From assembly GCA_902573725.1 (NCBI GenBank), contig CACGLE010000001.1, positions 75,479 to 126,756 on the forward strand: a DNA stretch of 51,278 nucleotides. The letters are read 5' to 3'. Shown one piece after another: positions 37,301-45,142 of the stretch (positions are counted from its first letter, which is position 1; each line of letters starts with the position of its first letter). The notes under the pieces are model-generated. The model was not told the DNA's origin, searched no databases, and saw only the letters and a list, made by a program, of their open reading frames with translations. The stretch comes from an uncultured SAR116 cluster alpha proteobacterium (GTDB lineage Bacteria; Pseudomonadota; Alphaproteobacteria; Puniceispirillales; Puniceispirillaceae). The translations under genes were made by a program, and so were the position numbers.

Positions 37301-37740
37301 ATGCAAATAGGATTTATACTCCCTCAAATTCCTTTGCTGCCGCAAGATTTAAAACCAGCGCTGTCAAAGTAGAGTCTTTGCTTTCTGATACATTGAGTAT
37401 GTATTCAGGGATTGAATTTTTAGATGGGAAGGTTATCGATCATCCTGGATATGACGAAGAGGGAGCATTTGGCCGCGTATCTGATATACCGGAAACATTA
37501 GCGCATATTGGATTAACTAAGCGTTACGATGAATTTCTAATAGGGGCTATGGCCTACCATATGGCAGGTATTGTCTCTACAGCCTATGGAACACCTTATG
37601 ATAAAACTGGTCAGAAAGTTAATTATACACGAGCATTAGTAAATGGAGAATTTGCTGCAGATTTAACCCATTCTTATACCCATGAACGAAACGATACCAG
37701 AGAATATAAAATAACTCTTACGTATAGGAGTTATTTTTAG
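34333..37740 (+). CDS. FecR domain - TPR - outer-membrane barrel protein
   Basis: 1,135 residues from the ATG at 34333, which begins a good signal peptide (MTYIRITLTSIIFALISSIA, cleavage after ALS). The longer frame starting at GTG 34276 would bury it. A FecR domain follows (about 20-190), with VKTGSWIRTGPKASAIILL and VKAPNAVASIRGTEWVIEV. Tetratricopeptide repeats lie at about 270-570 (for example ALGIVELKAGKHQEAIDFF). The long C-terminal part (about 600-1135) has alternating strands and a terminal phenylalanine, as in outer-membrane barrels. It overlaps the CHASE2 cyclase gene by one base. This gene pair is found in many Proteobacteria near large surface proteins; its function is not settled. 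Confidence 0.85.
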   Translation: MTYIRITLTSIIFALISSIALSEDFKIISFKGVVETSFDQKIWNIVEDGELVKTGSWIRTGPKASAIILLPNRTQTKISRNAEFQLNYQAKEEKTQVNLKLGKIWSKTNKKPAKITVKAPNAVASIRGTEWVIEVLEDSSSSLAVLEGEIKLAGNDGITKDVENGQIASVNSSGVISVNKLLNPADYLQFIFKYEVEPFAYAPENVGDKLEKISRLAVVDPSKKTTACELNEMVTPERFLESIENRDPSCLVKINPNILPDGKWNIWAKLIKADANFALGDVETGRQILDEIPRSSGKLYVEGKFNFSNGDYELAVKMLLQGVEEAQSKASFYSLLAEIEQAKGNSLSALDYFKRANEHDPYWQKPLIKISQIEIANGNYDYALAVLKLAEKLGGKTNSLAAGKAQYFSYRYQLEEAREEAAIVLQSDPNQIDMLVALGIVELKAGKHQEAIDFFVQALAIEPNYAKAYVFMAIAHLHANEVSQAITQLQRAIKLDGQDPLPHIVASQIYSAQLESGKAIYHAKQAIERTTKETTWGQLANDQQGGANVGRRFLEVGLPNHARESSEETKDQTWAGSYLFRAATAPSALERNSQYIRGFTLDSQTFGSRRDSPDVIARPGDYGYRELKIGLGEENSDIALKLGTNGRKLNGSQEFSYLTDIGIFQTQRDAYLASDDTDKSTFGLGFFGLGWRDGFDTNRFLTANIVPFETDGTFPIEDTTSRVDFGVSFRKDKSIFLNSLAAENGNAEVSINVAGNCTGVDKMKTLAGEFGVGEVGVKLNNAELSWAAEGAYRQAESDYTVTDPTSSTACSDLSTAYSERIENIKNDEYDWVVSFSLKGKKANYIREFRARGLLYDRDFKQTLSLDSVAQTGVTSNVSEVKFRPSLGISNKNEKFSYSLAVIQDYHPLKQASLHIDDIAGVATRYEFMNSGGHINQASAHFRYQMSEKTRLYANVDEFEIKNNPVYIIFREQWNADLLENFTLNKFNNPNANRIYTPSNSFAAARFKTSAVKVESLLSDTLSMYSGIEFLDGKVIDHPGYDEEGAFGRVSDIPETLAHIGLTKRYDEFLIGAMAYHMAGIVSTAYGTPYDKTGQKVNYTRALVNGEFAADLTHSYTHERNDTREYKITLTYRSYF

Positions 37741-39701
37741 TGAAAATTGGCAAGCAGTGGAAAATAGCTTTAGTCGTAGCTTTTCTAGGTAATATATTTT
37801 CCTATTTTGTTTTACTTGGACCTACAGAACGGCTAAATATTGACGTTCTTAATGTATTGTCGCCTTCGAATGCGCCATCAAATGATATCATTGTTGTAGC
37901 AATAGATGAAAACTCATTTTCTGCTTTTGAAACACAATGGCCTTGGCCACGTGAACTTCATGGGATGTTGGTAGAGCGATTGGTAGAGGAAGGTGCTCGC
38001 GATATTATTTTCGATGTGGTTTTTGCAGAACCCTCTGAGCCCGAATCAGATGGGTATTTCGCAGAGGCAATATCAATGGCAGATAATGTAATCTTGGCAT
38101 CAGACCTTACAGCTGTGGATGATGGTTTTATGTCAGGTGTGATAGAAACTCGACCATTCATTGATTTTGAAGAAGCTGGAGCAAGGGTTGGTCTTGCTGG
38201 TGTTGATCAGGATAATGACCGGGTAATTAGATACTTTCCATCATTCGAAGGTACACTCTCTTCGGTTGCAGCTCAGATAGAAGAAGTTCCATCAGAACGC
38301 TCTAGAATAATAAACTATGTAGGAGAAGATCATTCATTTAATTATCTATCCTATTATCAATTTTTCCTAGAGGACGGTGTTGAGCCTGGGGCTATTGAGG
38401 ATAAATACGTGTTAATAGGTCTTGATGTAAAAGCAACGCCGGATGTTCAGAAAAGTCAGGTAGATGCATTTCCCACCCCACATACCCGATTTAATGCTAG
38501 ATTGTCTCCAGGCGTAGAAGTTCACGCAAATATGCTTCATAATTTGTTAAATGAGAGTTGGATTATAAATCCATCAACAGAACAAAAGATCATTTATTTG
38601 GCTTTAATGGCGGTTATTGGTTTTCTTGCTACACAGACATTTAACCCTTTTTCCTCAGCTGCAATGTTACTGGTTTCTGGAGCAGGAGCATTCGGGGTTT
38701 CAATAATAACATGGCAACAAGGATATTTTCTTACCTCGTTTGCAGCTTTTCCCTCGTTTATTTTTAGCTTTGTAGCATCAGGAGCACATGCTTACCTCAC
38801 AGAAGGAAAACAAAAAAGACAGATTAAAGGTGCTTTTGCACAATACCTTGCACCTGATATGGTTGATGCATTGATTGCTGATCCAGACAAATTAACTCTT
38901 GGTGGTGAGAAGAGAAAAATGACTATTATGTTTTGTGATGTTAGGGGTTTTACAGCTATATCAGAGGCATTGAAAGACCGACCAGAGGTATTGGCTGAGG
39001 TAATAAATACCTTATTAACAGAGCTTACAAATGACATTCTCGAAACTGGGGGGACTATAGATAAATACATGGGTGATTGTATTATGGCATTCTGGAATGC
39101 GCCAGTTGAAAACCCAAAACACGCCGAGCAAGCCGTTGAAGCAGCAAAAAAAATGATGAAAACAATATATAGAGTGAACGAGAAGATCGGAGCAGAGGGT
39201 AAAGTATTGTTTGATCTTAGAATAGGTATCGGGATTGCAACAGGCGAGTGTGTGGTTGGAAATATGGGTTCCAAGCAGAGATTTGATTACACTGTACTAG
39301 GTGACGTGGTAAATCTAGCCTCTAGATTAGAAGGACAGACAAAGGGATACGGAATTACAACCGTTTTATGTAAAAATACCGCTTCTTCTCTTAATAGCAC
39401 CGAAAATAAAGTGCTGGAAATAGATAAAATAAGAGTGAAAGGCAAAAAAGACCCAGAAGTTATTTACGGATTATTGGAAGAAAGTGCTTCGACAAGAGAA
39501 TTGGAAGCAGTATTAGTTTATTTACAAAAATTTAGGTCAGGTGATTTCAAGGGTTCGATGGCCTCGCTAAAACCATTGATAAATCAGAAAGACGGCCCGC
39601 TTAAAGTGTTTGCATCTCTCATGACAGAGAGAGTGACCCCGTTATCAAAGAAACCATTGAAGAAAAATTGGGACGGTGTGTTCACAGCAGAAACAAAATA
39701 G
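37740..39701 (+). CDS. CHASE2-domain class III adenylate/guanylate cyclase
   Basis: 653 residues. An N-terminal transmembrane helix (about 8-26) and a periplasmic CHASE2 sensor domain (about 35-280; VAIDENSF, WPWPRELHGML, IIFDVVFAEPS) come first. Three transmembrane helices (about 283-355) lead to a cytoplasmic catalytic domain (about 390-580). MFCDVRGFTAISE gives metal-binding Asp400, DKYMGDCIMAFWNAP gives Lys442 and Asp446, and YTVLGDVVNLASRLEG gives Asp522. The Lys/Asp pair favours ATP, hence cAMP. The GTG start overlaps the FecR stop by one base, so the two are coupled. Its product could be read by the cNMP-binding protein at 32993 or by Crp-type regulators elsewhere. Confidence 0.92.
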   Translation: MKIGKQWKIALVVAFLGNIFSYFVLLGPTERLNIDVLNVLSPSNAPSNDIIVVAIDENSFSAFETQWPWPRELHGMLVERLVEEGARDIIFDVVFAEPSEPESDGYFAEAISMADNVILASDLTAVDDGFMSGVIETRPFIDFEEAGARVGLAGVDQDNDRVIRYFPSFEGTLSSVAAQIEEVPSERSRIINYVGEDHSFNYLSYYQFFLEDGVEPGAIEDKYVLIGLDVKATPDVQKSQVDAFPTPHTRFNARLSPGVEVHANMLHNLLNESWIINPSTEQKIIYLALMAVIGFLATQTFNPFSSAAMLLVSGAGAFGVSIITWQQGYFLTSFAAFPSFIFSFVASGAHAYLTEGKQKRQIKGAFAQYLAPDMVDALIADPDKLTLGGEKRKMTIMFCDVRGFTAISEALKDRPEVLAEVINTLLTELTNDILETGGTIDKYMGDCIMAFWNAPVENPKHAEQAVEAAKKMMKTIYRVNEKIGAEGKVLFDLRIGIGIATGECVVGNMGSKQRFDYTVLGDVVNLASRLEGQTKGYGITTVLCKNTASSLNSTENKVLEIDKIRVKGKKDPEVIYGLLEESASTRELEAVLVYLQKFRSGDFKGSMASLKPLINQKDGPLKVFASLMTERVTPLSKKPLKKNWDGVFTAETK

Positions 39702-39723
39702 ACACCGATATGTCAGAGATTTT

Positions 39724-40530
39724 TTAATTATCAGAAATTACTGGGACAATAGCATTTTCTAATTCTAAATAAATCCTGATTGCCTTTAAGGGTTGCTCTG
39801 GTTGGAGAGGCCGTGTGGTTGGCAGGTTGGGCATGCCATCTAAAAAACCAAGTAAAATTGCACTTTTTGTGGAGAAATTCACATTCTGAGTGAGGTCATT
39901 GGTTTTTTCTGAAATTTTTAAGGCATCCAGTTTTGATTGTACAACACCAACGACGGTGCCCCCTGGACCAATCAAGGGGCCTCCAGAATTACCTTTTTGA
40001 ACTTCTGCACTAAACTGAAATGAATCTTTGTTATCCCTCAGACCAGTGCTGCTGTTAACAATGCCTCTTGTTATTTTGGGAGTAAGACCCTGTATCGCTA
40101 CTTGCGGATATCCAATCGTTACCACATCCATTCCAGCTGGCACACCTTTGGAATGAGAAAGATAAAGAAACGGGGTTATTGCTTTCACTTTTAACAATGC
40201 TAAGTCTAATTCTTTATTCGTTTTTACAATACTCGCTTCAAATAAACGTTTTCTGTCAACCAATACCTTAATTTTTTTATAACCATCAATTACATGAAAC
40301 GAAGTGACAAGATATCCAGAGTCGTTTACAAAAAATCCAGTTGCTATTGAACGATTTTCGGACGTGTTTTGTGCTAATTTAGTGAGAAGGTCAGGTTCAA
40401 GTTCCTGTGAATTAGCGTTCTGGAATATAAAACAAAATAAAAATACCAATAACAATAACGCCCTGAACTTATTGGAAAAGCAGTCGATTTTTTTTCCTTT
40501 AAAATTCTTTCTTATTATAAAAATTTGCAT
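39724..40530 (-). CDS. Exported trypsin-like serine protease
   Basis: 268 residues. An extended n-region and hydrophobic core (about 22-37) give a signal peptide, likely cut after NANS. The chymotrypsin-fold domain shows the triad: His79 in TSFHVIDGY, Asp109 in KELDLALLKV and Ser182 in KGNSGGPLIGPGG. There is no PDZ domain, so it is a short relative of the DegP/HtrA (S1C) group. It is the last gene of an operon, beginning one base after the FixJ-type regulator, and probably acts in the periplasm as part of signal processing or on the secreted products of the locus. It converges on the cyclase gene; no clear terminator lies between. Confidence 0.88.
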   Translation of the reverse strand: MQIFIIRKNFKGKKIDCFSNKFRALLLLVFLFCFIFQNANSQELEPDLLTKLAQNTSENRSIATGFFVNDSGYLVTSFHVIDGYKKIKVLVDRKRLFEASIVKTNKELDLALLKVKAITPFLYLSHSKGVPAGMDVVTIGYPQVAIQGLTPKITRGIVNSSTGLRDNKDSFQFSAEVQKGNSGGPLIGPGGTVVGVVQSKLDALKISEKTNDLTQNVNFSTKSAILLGFLDGMPNLPTTRPLQPEQPLKAIRIYLELENAIVPVISDN

Positions 40531-40531
40531 A

Positions 40532-41215
40532 TCACCTCAATTTGGAGTCATTCAGTTGAAGATATCTCTCATATTGTCGGGTGAGTTCAATGGCATTAGT
40601 GGCATTCATCTTTTTCAGAATTCTGGCTCGATGCAACTCTATTGTTCGAATACTATTTTTTAATTTTTCGGATATTTGTTTATTTGAAAGACCTCTCACT
40701 ATATTATTTAGCACCTCAGTTTCTCTGTCGGTTAATTCATTCATACGTTCTTCAAATAGCTGCGTAAAATTACGTTCTTTTTGAAGTTCTTTGGATAAAT
40801 TCATAGCATCTTCAACTCTATTCAGCAATTCTTCTGAATTTACTGGCTTTGTCATGAAGTCAAAAGCTCCATTTTTTATTGCAGAAACGCCCATGTCAAT
40901 GTCGCCATGCCCTGTAAGAAATATAACAGGTTGCGTTGCAACGGCTTCAGATTTTATTCTTTCAAAAAGCTCTAACCCGTTCATAGATGGTAGTCTCACA
41001 TCAATTAAAAAACACTGTAGTTTGAGTTTGGAAGCGGGTTGATTTTTTTTATTTTGAACAGAAGATATATTGTTTTTTTCTTCTAAATAGGCTTCCGCTG
41101 AGTTGTGCAGAAAAGTGTTATAACCAGCCCCCCTGAATAATGCCTCCATAGCTTTTCCAAGGTCGACATCATCTTCAATGATCGTAAGTATTTTTTGGGT
41201 ATTATCAGACGACAT
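40532..41215 (-). CDS. FixJ/NarL-type response regulator
   Basis: 227 residues. The receiver domain (1-140) has IIEDDVDLG at 12-20, phospho-acceptor Asp72 in CFLIDVRLPSMNGLELF, FLTGHGDIDMGVSAIKNGA and the lysine in DFMTKPVNSEELL. The LuxR/FixJ helix-turn-helix (about 158-215) carries LTDRETEVLNNIVRGLSNKQ and RTIELHRARILKKM. A polar insertion of about 15-18 residues (around 47-65, NNISSVQNKKNQPASK) precedes the phosphorylated aspartate and is not usual in FixJ. Its start overlaps the kinase stop by 11 bp, so the pair is cognate. I infer that it binds the TGCGGAAACTAC boxes at 43796-45161, whose reverse complement resembles FixJ sites. Confidence 0.93.
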   Translation of the reverse strand: MSSDNTQKILTIIEDDVDLGKAMEALFRGAGYNTFLHNSAEAYLEEKNNISSVQNKKNQPASKLKLQCFLIDVRLPSMNGLELFERIKSEAVATQPVIFLTGHGDIDMGVSAIKNGAFDFMTKPVNSEELLNRVEDAMNLSKELQKERNFTQLFEERMNELTDRETEVLNNIVRGLSNKQISEKLKNSIRTIELHRARILKKMNATNAIELTRQYERYLQLNDSKLR

Positions 41216-42845
41216 CTTTAATACTCACTAGTCTATCGGTGTCAAAATATTCAGTTTCTAAGTTCTTAATAAAAGTTTTACGAGTTGGAATTGAAACAAT
41301 AAAATTCATTCCTTGAGAGCTGTTATTATCAATGGTCATGGTTGCGGAGCATTGCTCGCAAAGTGATTTGCATAGACTCAATCCGAGACCATTTCCATAC
41401 TCTTTAGTTGTAAAAAAAGGTTCAAAAATATTGTTAATTTCTGAAATGCTAATTCCTGGTCCATTATCGCCAACAATTAGTTGGACGATTTCCTGTTCAT
41501 TCTTATTTTTTTCTAGTTTTGACGATATTGTTAATTCACGATTTTCAGTTTTTGCATCAGCCATAGCTTCGATACCGTTATATGCAAAGTTCGTGATTAT
41601 CTGCTCTATTGCAACTAAATTAGTAAATACTTTTTGCTCAGGATCAATTTTCCAGTAGACTTTTGTATCATTTTTCTTGGCTTTAAGCTCTATTACTGCC
41701 TCAACATTTTTCTTTAAATCATCCAAAAATACATAATTGTTTTGGGAAACAGTCAATTTTCTAGTGGAAAGCATTGATTTCATAATTGTTCCACAACGAA
41801 TGGTTTGTCTTCTGATTTCTTCAATATTTTTTGCCAACTCGTTTTTGGAGTAACTCTTTTTTGCAATCAAATCCTGAGATAATTTTGCATATATCTCAAT
41901 CGCCGAGATTGGCTGATTTACCTCATGTGAGATAGCTGTCGCAATCTCCCCTATTGAGGCTAGGTTCGACTGTTTTTGGGCTCGTTCAGCTATTTCTTCA
42001 ATTTGTTTCTCTCTGTTAACGCGCTTAAGATGTTCAAACCAATAAAAAATGAGAGAAATCCATAAGAGAAAATTTGCGCTTAGAATAAGTATTGTATCAG
42101 AGGAGAACATCCATCTAGGAAACCAAGATAATCCCCAAAACCCTTCTGAACGAGCTCTATAGATTTGAAAACGAATATTTGGTTGTTCTAATTTTACCTC
42201 AAATTTATCCAAGATTTTAACGTTATTTTTTTTGAAGTCAGTAAGGTCTACGTCTTTAGGTGAAATAATAAGACTGTTATCCCCAAATGGAAGATTTTCT
42301 TTGAAAAGAGATGTGAGATTGATTTTTCCGAATGATGTGTAATTTTTTCCAAATGCGTCTGCTAACGTTATGGAAAATGGAAGGAGATATTGACTATTTT
42401 GATTCTCAAATGATGCTCCATAAATGAAACGGTTCTTTAAATTACGGCTTGCGGTTTGTAAAGCAGGCAAGGCTAATTTAAGAAAGGTATCATTAGATGC
42501 TGTAATACCTGACTTACTATATACAGACGAAAGATTATCATCTCCATCTGAAACTGTAAAAACTTCGATGCTTTCTAGCCACTCTATTTCATCGACTAAA
42601 TTTCCTAAGCCTTTGAATTCACTTGTATTATTAAAGGAGGCTATATATTTATCTTCGAATTTTCTAAATTTTATGGACATGGTATCTAATACGCTCGACC
42701 GCATTCTTTCTTTGAAAGCAATCGTTTTTTGATTGAAAAGCTCTAAACTTATCTGGATTGAGATCGCAAATAGCATGACAAGGAGAACCATAATAAAAAT
42801 AGTTCCTTTCCTTATTTCAAAAGATGTTTGTTTCAACTTGTTCAT
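41205..42845 (-). CDS. Sensor histidine kinase (DctB/FixL-like HPK4 type)
   Basis: 546 residues. TM1 (about 14-36) and TM2 (about 250-270) enclose a periplasmic sensor region of about 210 residues that I do not recognise. A linker helix rich in charged residues leads to the HisKA domain, with SIGEIATAISHEVNQPISAI and phospho-acceptor His307. The HATPase domain (about 400-535) has NFAYNGIEAMADA (N box), VGDNGPGISISEI and GLGLSLCKSLCEQ. The HEVNQP motif is typical of kinases that pair with FixJ- or DctD-type regulators. It overlaps the coiled-coil gene upstream by four bases and the regulator by 11 bp. It probably senses an envelope signal, perhaps through the coiled-coil protein. Confidence 0.92.
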   Translation of the reverse strand: MNKLKQTSFEIRKGTIFIMVLLVMLFAISIQISLELFNQKTIAFKERMRSSVLDTMSIKFRKFEDKYIASFNNTSEFKGLGNLVDEIEWLESIEVFTVSDGDDNLSSVYSKSGITASNDTFLKLALPALQTASRNLKNRFIYGASFENQNSQYLLPFSITLADAFGKNYTSFGKINLTSLFKENLPFGDNSLIISPKDVDLTDFKKNNVKILDKFEVKLEQPNIRFQIYRARSEGFWGLSWFPRWMFSSDTILILSANFLLWISLIFYWFEHLKRVNREKQIEEIAERAQKQSNLASIGEIATAISHEVNQPISAIEIYAKLSQDLIAKKSYSKNELAKNIEEIRRQTIRCGTIMKSMLSTRKLTVSQNNYVFLDDLKKNVEAVIELKAKKNDTKVYWKIDPEQKVFTNLVAIEQIITNFAYNGIEAMADAKTENRELTISSKLEKNKNEQEIVQLIVGDNGPGISISEINNIFEPFFTTKEYGNGLGLSLCKSLCEQCSATMTIDNNSSQGMNFIVSIPTRKTFIKNLETEYFDTDRLVSIKDVV

Positions 42846-43531
42846 TTCTTTTGCATTTCTTGCACTTGAGTTTTGAGAGTTTGTAATTTTGTTTCGTAGA
42901 AAGAGTTTGTCTCACCAACGCTTTTTGATATAAGTTCTTGGTATGAATTAAATATGTTTACAGTGAATCCGCTCGATGCACATTGTTTAGCTTCCAAACG
43001 AAGAAGCCTATCGAATGATTCATACATTTTTTCTGATATTTGTTTTTGTTCTAAAATTTGTGACAGGACTTCATCAGAGGTCTTTTTTAACCTTCTTGAT
43101 TTCCCGCATACAGAAGCATTCTGAGTGTTTTCTATGAGCAAATCAAATAAACTGCAGTTTTCTGAGACAAGTCCATCAGAGTTTGTATTTATTCTTACAA
43201 TTGAGTTTTGGATTAAAGAGAGGGTTTTTAGATTTTCTTCCCGTTCTTGATTGATGCTATTTTTTAACTGAACGATATTTGAGTCAGAGTTTACATCTGG
43301 TAAATCAGAGAAACACGAGCGCTCAAGTGAGTTTATCCCGGATGTCATGGCTTCGTGAGCGTCATTTTGGATAGATAAAAAAGACTCTATTTCATCTGTA
43401 ATTTTTTTGTTTTCAGCAAATACATCATTCGTTTGTGAGATAATAAAAAACAGTGAGGCCAAGGCGGCAAGCACTACAAAACTAAATCGCTTTCGGAAAA
43501 AGGATAAATAATGTTGAGGAGTTCTAACCAT
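42842..43531 (-). CDS. Periplasmic coiled-coil protein, first gene of the kinase operon
   Basis: 229 residues with a hydrophobic segment (about 17-33, FVVLAALASLFFIISQT) followed by a possible cleavage site at VFA-EN, so it is exported or anchored. The rest is mainly helical, with predicted coiled coils (about 40-110 and 145-229). Four or five cysteines (about Cys68, Cys126, Cys141, Cys183) could form disulfides. I do not recognise the family. Four-base overlap with the kinase gene indicates tight co-translation; a periplasmic ligand-sensing or kinase-modulating partner is the simplest idea. The upstream 453 bp contain two of the TGCGGA boxes. Confidence 0.7.
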   Translation of the reverse strand: MVRTPQHYLSFFRKRFSFVVLAALASLFFIISQTNDVFAENKKITDEIESFLSIQNDAHEAMTSGINSLERSCFSDLPDVNSDSNIVQLKNSINQEREENLKTLSLIQNSIVRINTNSDGLVSENCSLFDLLIENTQNASVCGKSRRLKKTSDEVLSQILEQKQISEKMYESFDRLLRLEAKQCASSGFTVNIFNSYQELISKSVGETNSFYETKLQTLKTQVQEMQKK

Positions 43532-43795
43532 TTAGGAACTTCAGCCATCTCATTTAAATAAATAAATAATAGTTTTTGTTGAAAAACATTATCTTAGGTC
43601 GCCTCTGTTTGCAATAATGATTGTATTTTATAAGATGAATGCAAAATTTAGGTGCAAAAAATTATTTTCGTGAATTCGTTGGATGTAAATATTCAATTAC
43701 TCAAAATTTATGGTCGAACAACTCTATAAACTCATGAAAAAATATTAAAAACAATAGGTTAGTAAAAAACCACTTAAATAACTTAAAAATAAATT

Positions 43796-43814
43796 TGCGG
43801 ATACTACGTATAAC
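43796..43814. promoter_or_regulatory. FixJ-like box 1 (variant)
   Basis: TGCGGATACTACGTATAAC; one core mismatch (GGAT for GGAA) against the other copies. On the minus strand it reads ATACGTAGTATCCGCA. Confidence 0.55.
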
Positions 43815-43886
43815 TTTTTTCGCATATTTCACCACAATTTTTACAGCTCTAACTGACTGTTTCTGTTATTGGGGGTATTCAGCTTT

Positions 43887-43905
43887 TGCGGAAACTACCT
43901 ATTAA
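43887..43905. promoter_or_regulatory. FixJ-like box 2
   Basis: TGCGGAAACTACCTATTAA, nearly identical to box 3 more than 1 kb away on the other side of the sulfotransferase-like gene. Its position about 355 bp upstream of the kinase operon would allow autoregulation. Confidence 0.6.
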
Positions 43906-43984
43906 TTTAAATAAGCAATTCTATACAGTTTTTGCACAGATAGCATTAGAATAAAACCTATCAGCAACAGCATACAGTAGTTTG

Positions 43985-44728
43985 CTATAAGCTGTATTGC
44001 AATCTATCACAGACATTTTTAAGGTGCGGGATTTTCCTCATTTTTTCCCGAGTCTCCGAGTAAAGTTGCCTTTGAGGTAATGCCCTAAGTTCTTTTAGCT
44101 CAATGCCCCTTGATCCATCTTTTACGTTGTCACCTGTAATCTTGGTATTAGCATGGAAGGCGTTTAAACTTGCACTTGAAATATTGATATTTAAAGCTGA
44201 AGAAGTTGTTCTGAGAACTTCTTCGGGGTATCTTATTAAGTCTTCATAGCGAATTATTGGCACGCCCTCAATAGAATGGTTGAACGCGATATAACCTCGA
44301 CAAAAGAGTTCAAAGCTCATATATTTTTTAATTGGTGCGAAATTCATCATGGATAAAAATTGGTCAACTGGATTTCGGACCAAAGCGAGTCTGTTTAGCA
44401 CAAACCTATCTGCGAGTGTTTTTACGCTTAATGCATTCAGACTACACCTCCTAAAAAGGAAATCCTGATGAGAGAGGTCTCTGATGATTATTTTTTTTGT
44501 GGTATGCTCTTCTAAAAAGGAAATACAATCAGTATAGCTATCGATTGACTTAGGAATCGCTATTTTATGGAATTTCAAACATTGTTCTCTAATATCTCTG
44601 CCTCTTCTAGAGGGGTGCACTTCCGACAAGACAAGGATTTCTCGAGAATTGCCTAAAATTTTGGCAAATACAGTGCCTCCGGTCCTTGACAGTTGATGTA
44701 TAATTGAGACGGAAATACGCTTATCCAC
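43985..44728 (-). CDS. Sulfotransferase-like protein
   Basis: 247 residues. An N-terminal HQLSRTGGTVFAKILGNSR (about 11-29) resembles the PAPS 5'-phosphosulfate loop, which usually reads RSGTT. RLALVRNPVDQFLSMMNFAP (about 132-151) matches the 3'-phosphate-binding motif RNP-D-S, and IIRYEDLIRYPEEVLR follows. This supports a sulfotransferase fold acting on a carbohydrate or protein. No start overlap with neighbours is seen; it is 253 bp or more from either array of TGCGGAAACTAC boxes, which flank it on both sides. Substitution of the usual RSGTT loop means that activity is not assured. Sulfation of a surface glycan or of the giant neighbour protein is only a possibility. Confidence 0.75.
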   Translation of the reverse strand: MDKRISVSIIHQLSRTGGTVFAKILGNSREILVLSEVHPSRRGRDIREQCLKFHKIAIPKSIDSYTDCISFLEEHTTKKIIIRDLSHQDFLFRRCSLNALSVKTLADRFVLNRLALVRNPVDQFLSMMNFAPIKKYMSFELFCRGYIAFNHSIEGVPIIRYEDLIRYPEEVLRTTSSALNINISSASLNAFHANTKITGDNVKDGSRGIELKELRALPQRQLYSETREKMRKIPHLKNVCDRLQYSL

Positions 44729-45002
44729 AGGTCAAATCCATACAAGTAACAAATATATTATGTTGCAACAAAAAAACAGATATTCGCAGTATATCATTGG
44801 TTTTAAAAGTTGGTAATGAAATGTTTCGAAAAAGAATTATCAAACAAAGGATTTGCTGGAATAAAACGGAAAATAGAATACGATGCTAAATCTAATTTTA
44901 AATGAAACTGCAGCGATTAAACCTTATATATCTAGGACGCCCAGAGTGATTCGCAACTTATCCAAATTTCTCAATAAATCAGAACAAAATGGGGGTTTTT
45001 TT

Positions 45003-45021
45003 TGCGGAAACTACCTATTAT
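45003..45021. promoter_or_regulatory. FixJ-like box 3
   Basis: TGCGGAAACTACCTATTAT, first of four regularly spaced copies before the giant gene; the next copy begins 46 bp later. Confidence 0.6.
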
Positions 45022-45048
45022 TTTTTTTATAAAAAACAAGGGAGAATA

Positions 45049-45067
45049 TGCGGAAACTACGTATTTT
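45049..45067. promoter_or_regulatory. FixJ-like box 4
   Basis: TGCGGAAACTACGTATTTT; on the minus strand ATACGTAGTTTCCGCA. The next copy begins 47 bp later. Confidence 0.6.
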
Positions 45068-45095
45068 CAGTTTTAAATATAAAAAAAGTTGACTT

Positions 45096-45114
45096 TGCGG
45101 AAACTACGTATTAG
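45096..45114. promoter_or_regulatory. FixJ-like box 5
   Basis: TGCGGAAACTACGTATTAG, preceded by TTGACTT as in box 6; the next copy begins 47 bp later. Confidence 0.6.
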
Positions 45115-45142
45115 TTTTTTGGCCTATGAAAGGAATTGACTT

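Larger units (their letters stand above)
43532..43984. promoter_or_regulatory. Regulatory region upstream of the coiled-coil/kinase operon
   Basis: A 453-bp AT-rich region without a credible gene. It separates the operon start from the end of the sulfotransferase-like gene on the same strand. It contains two motif copies (43796 and 43887, 91 bp apart, twice about 45 bp). A very weak third resemblance at about 43841 lies midway. The promoter of the minus-strand operon should be here. Confidence 0.6.

Noticed and set aside
44704-44889. Small plus-strand open frame of 61 codons before the giant gene
   Set aside because: No ribosome-binding site, atypical composition, and overlap with the start of the sulfotransferase-like gene.
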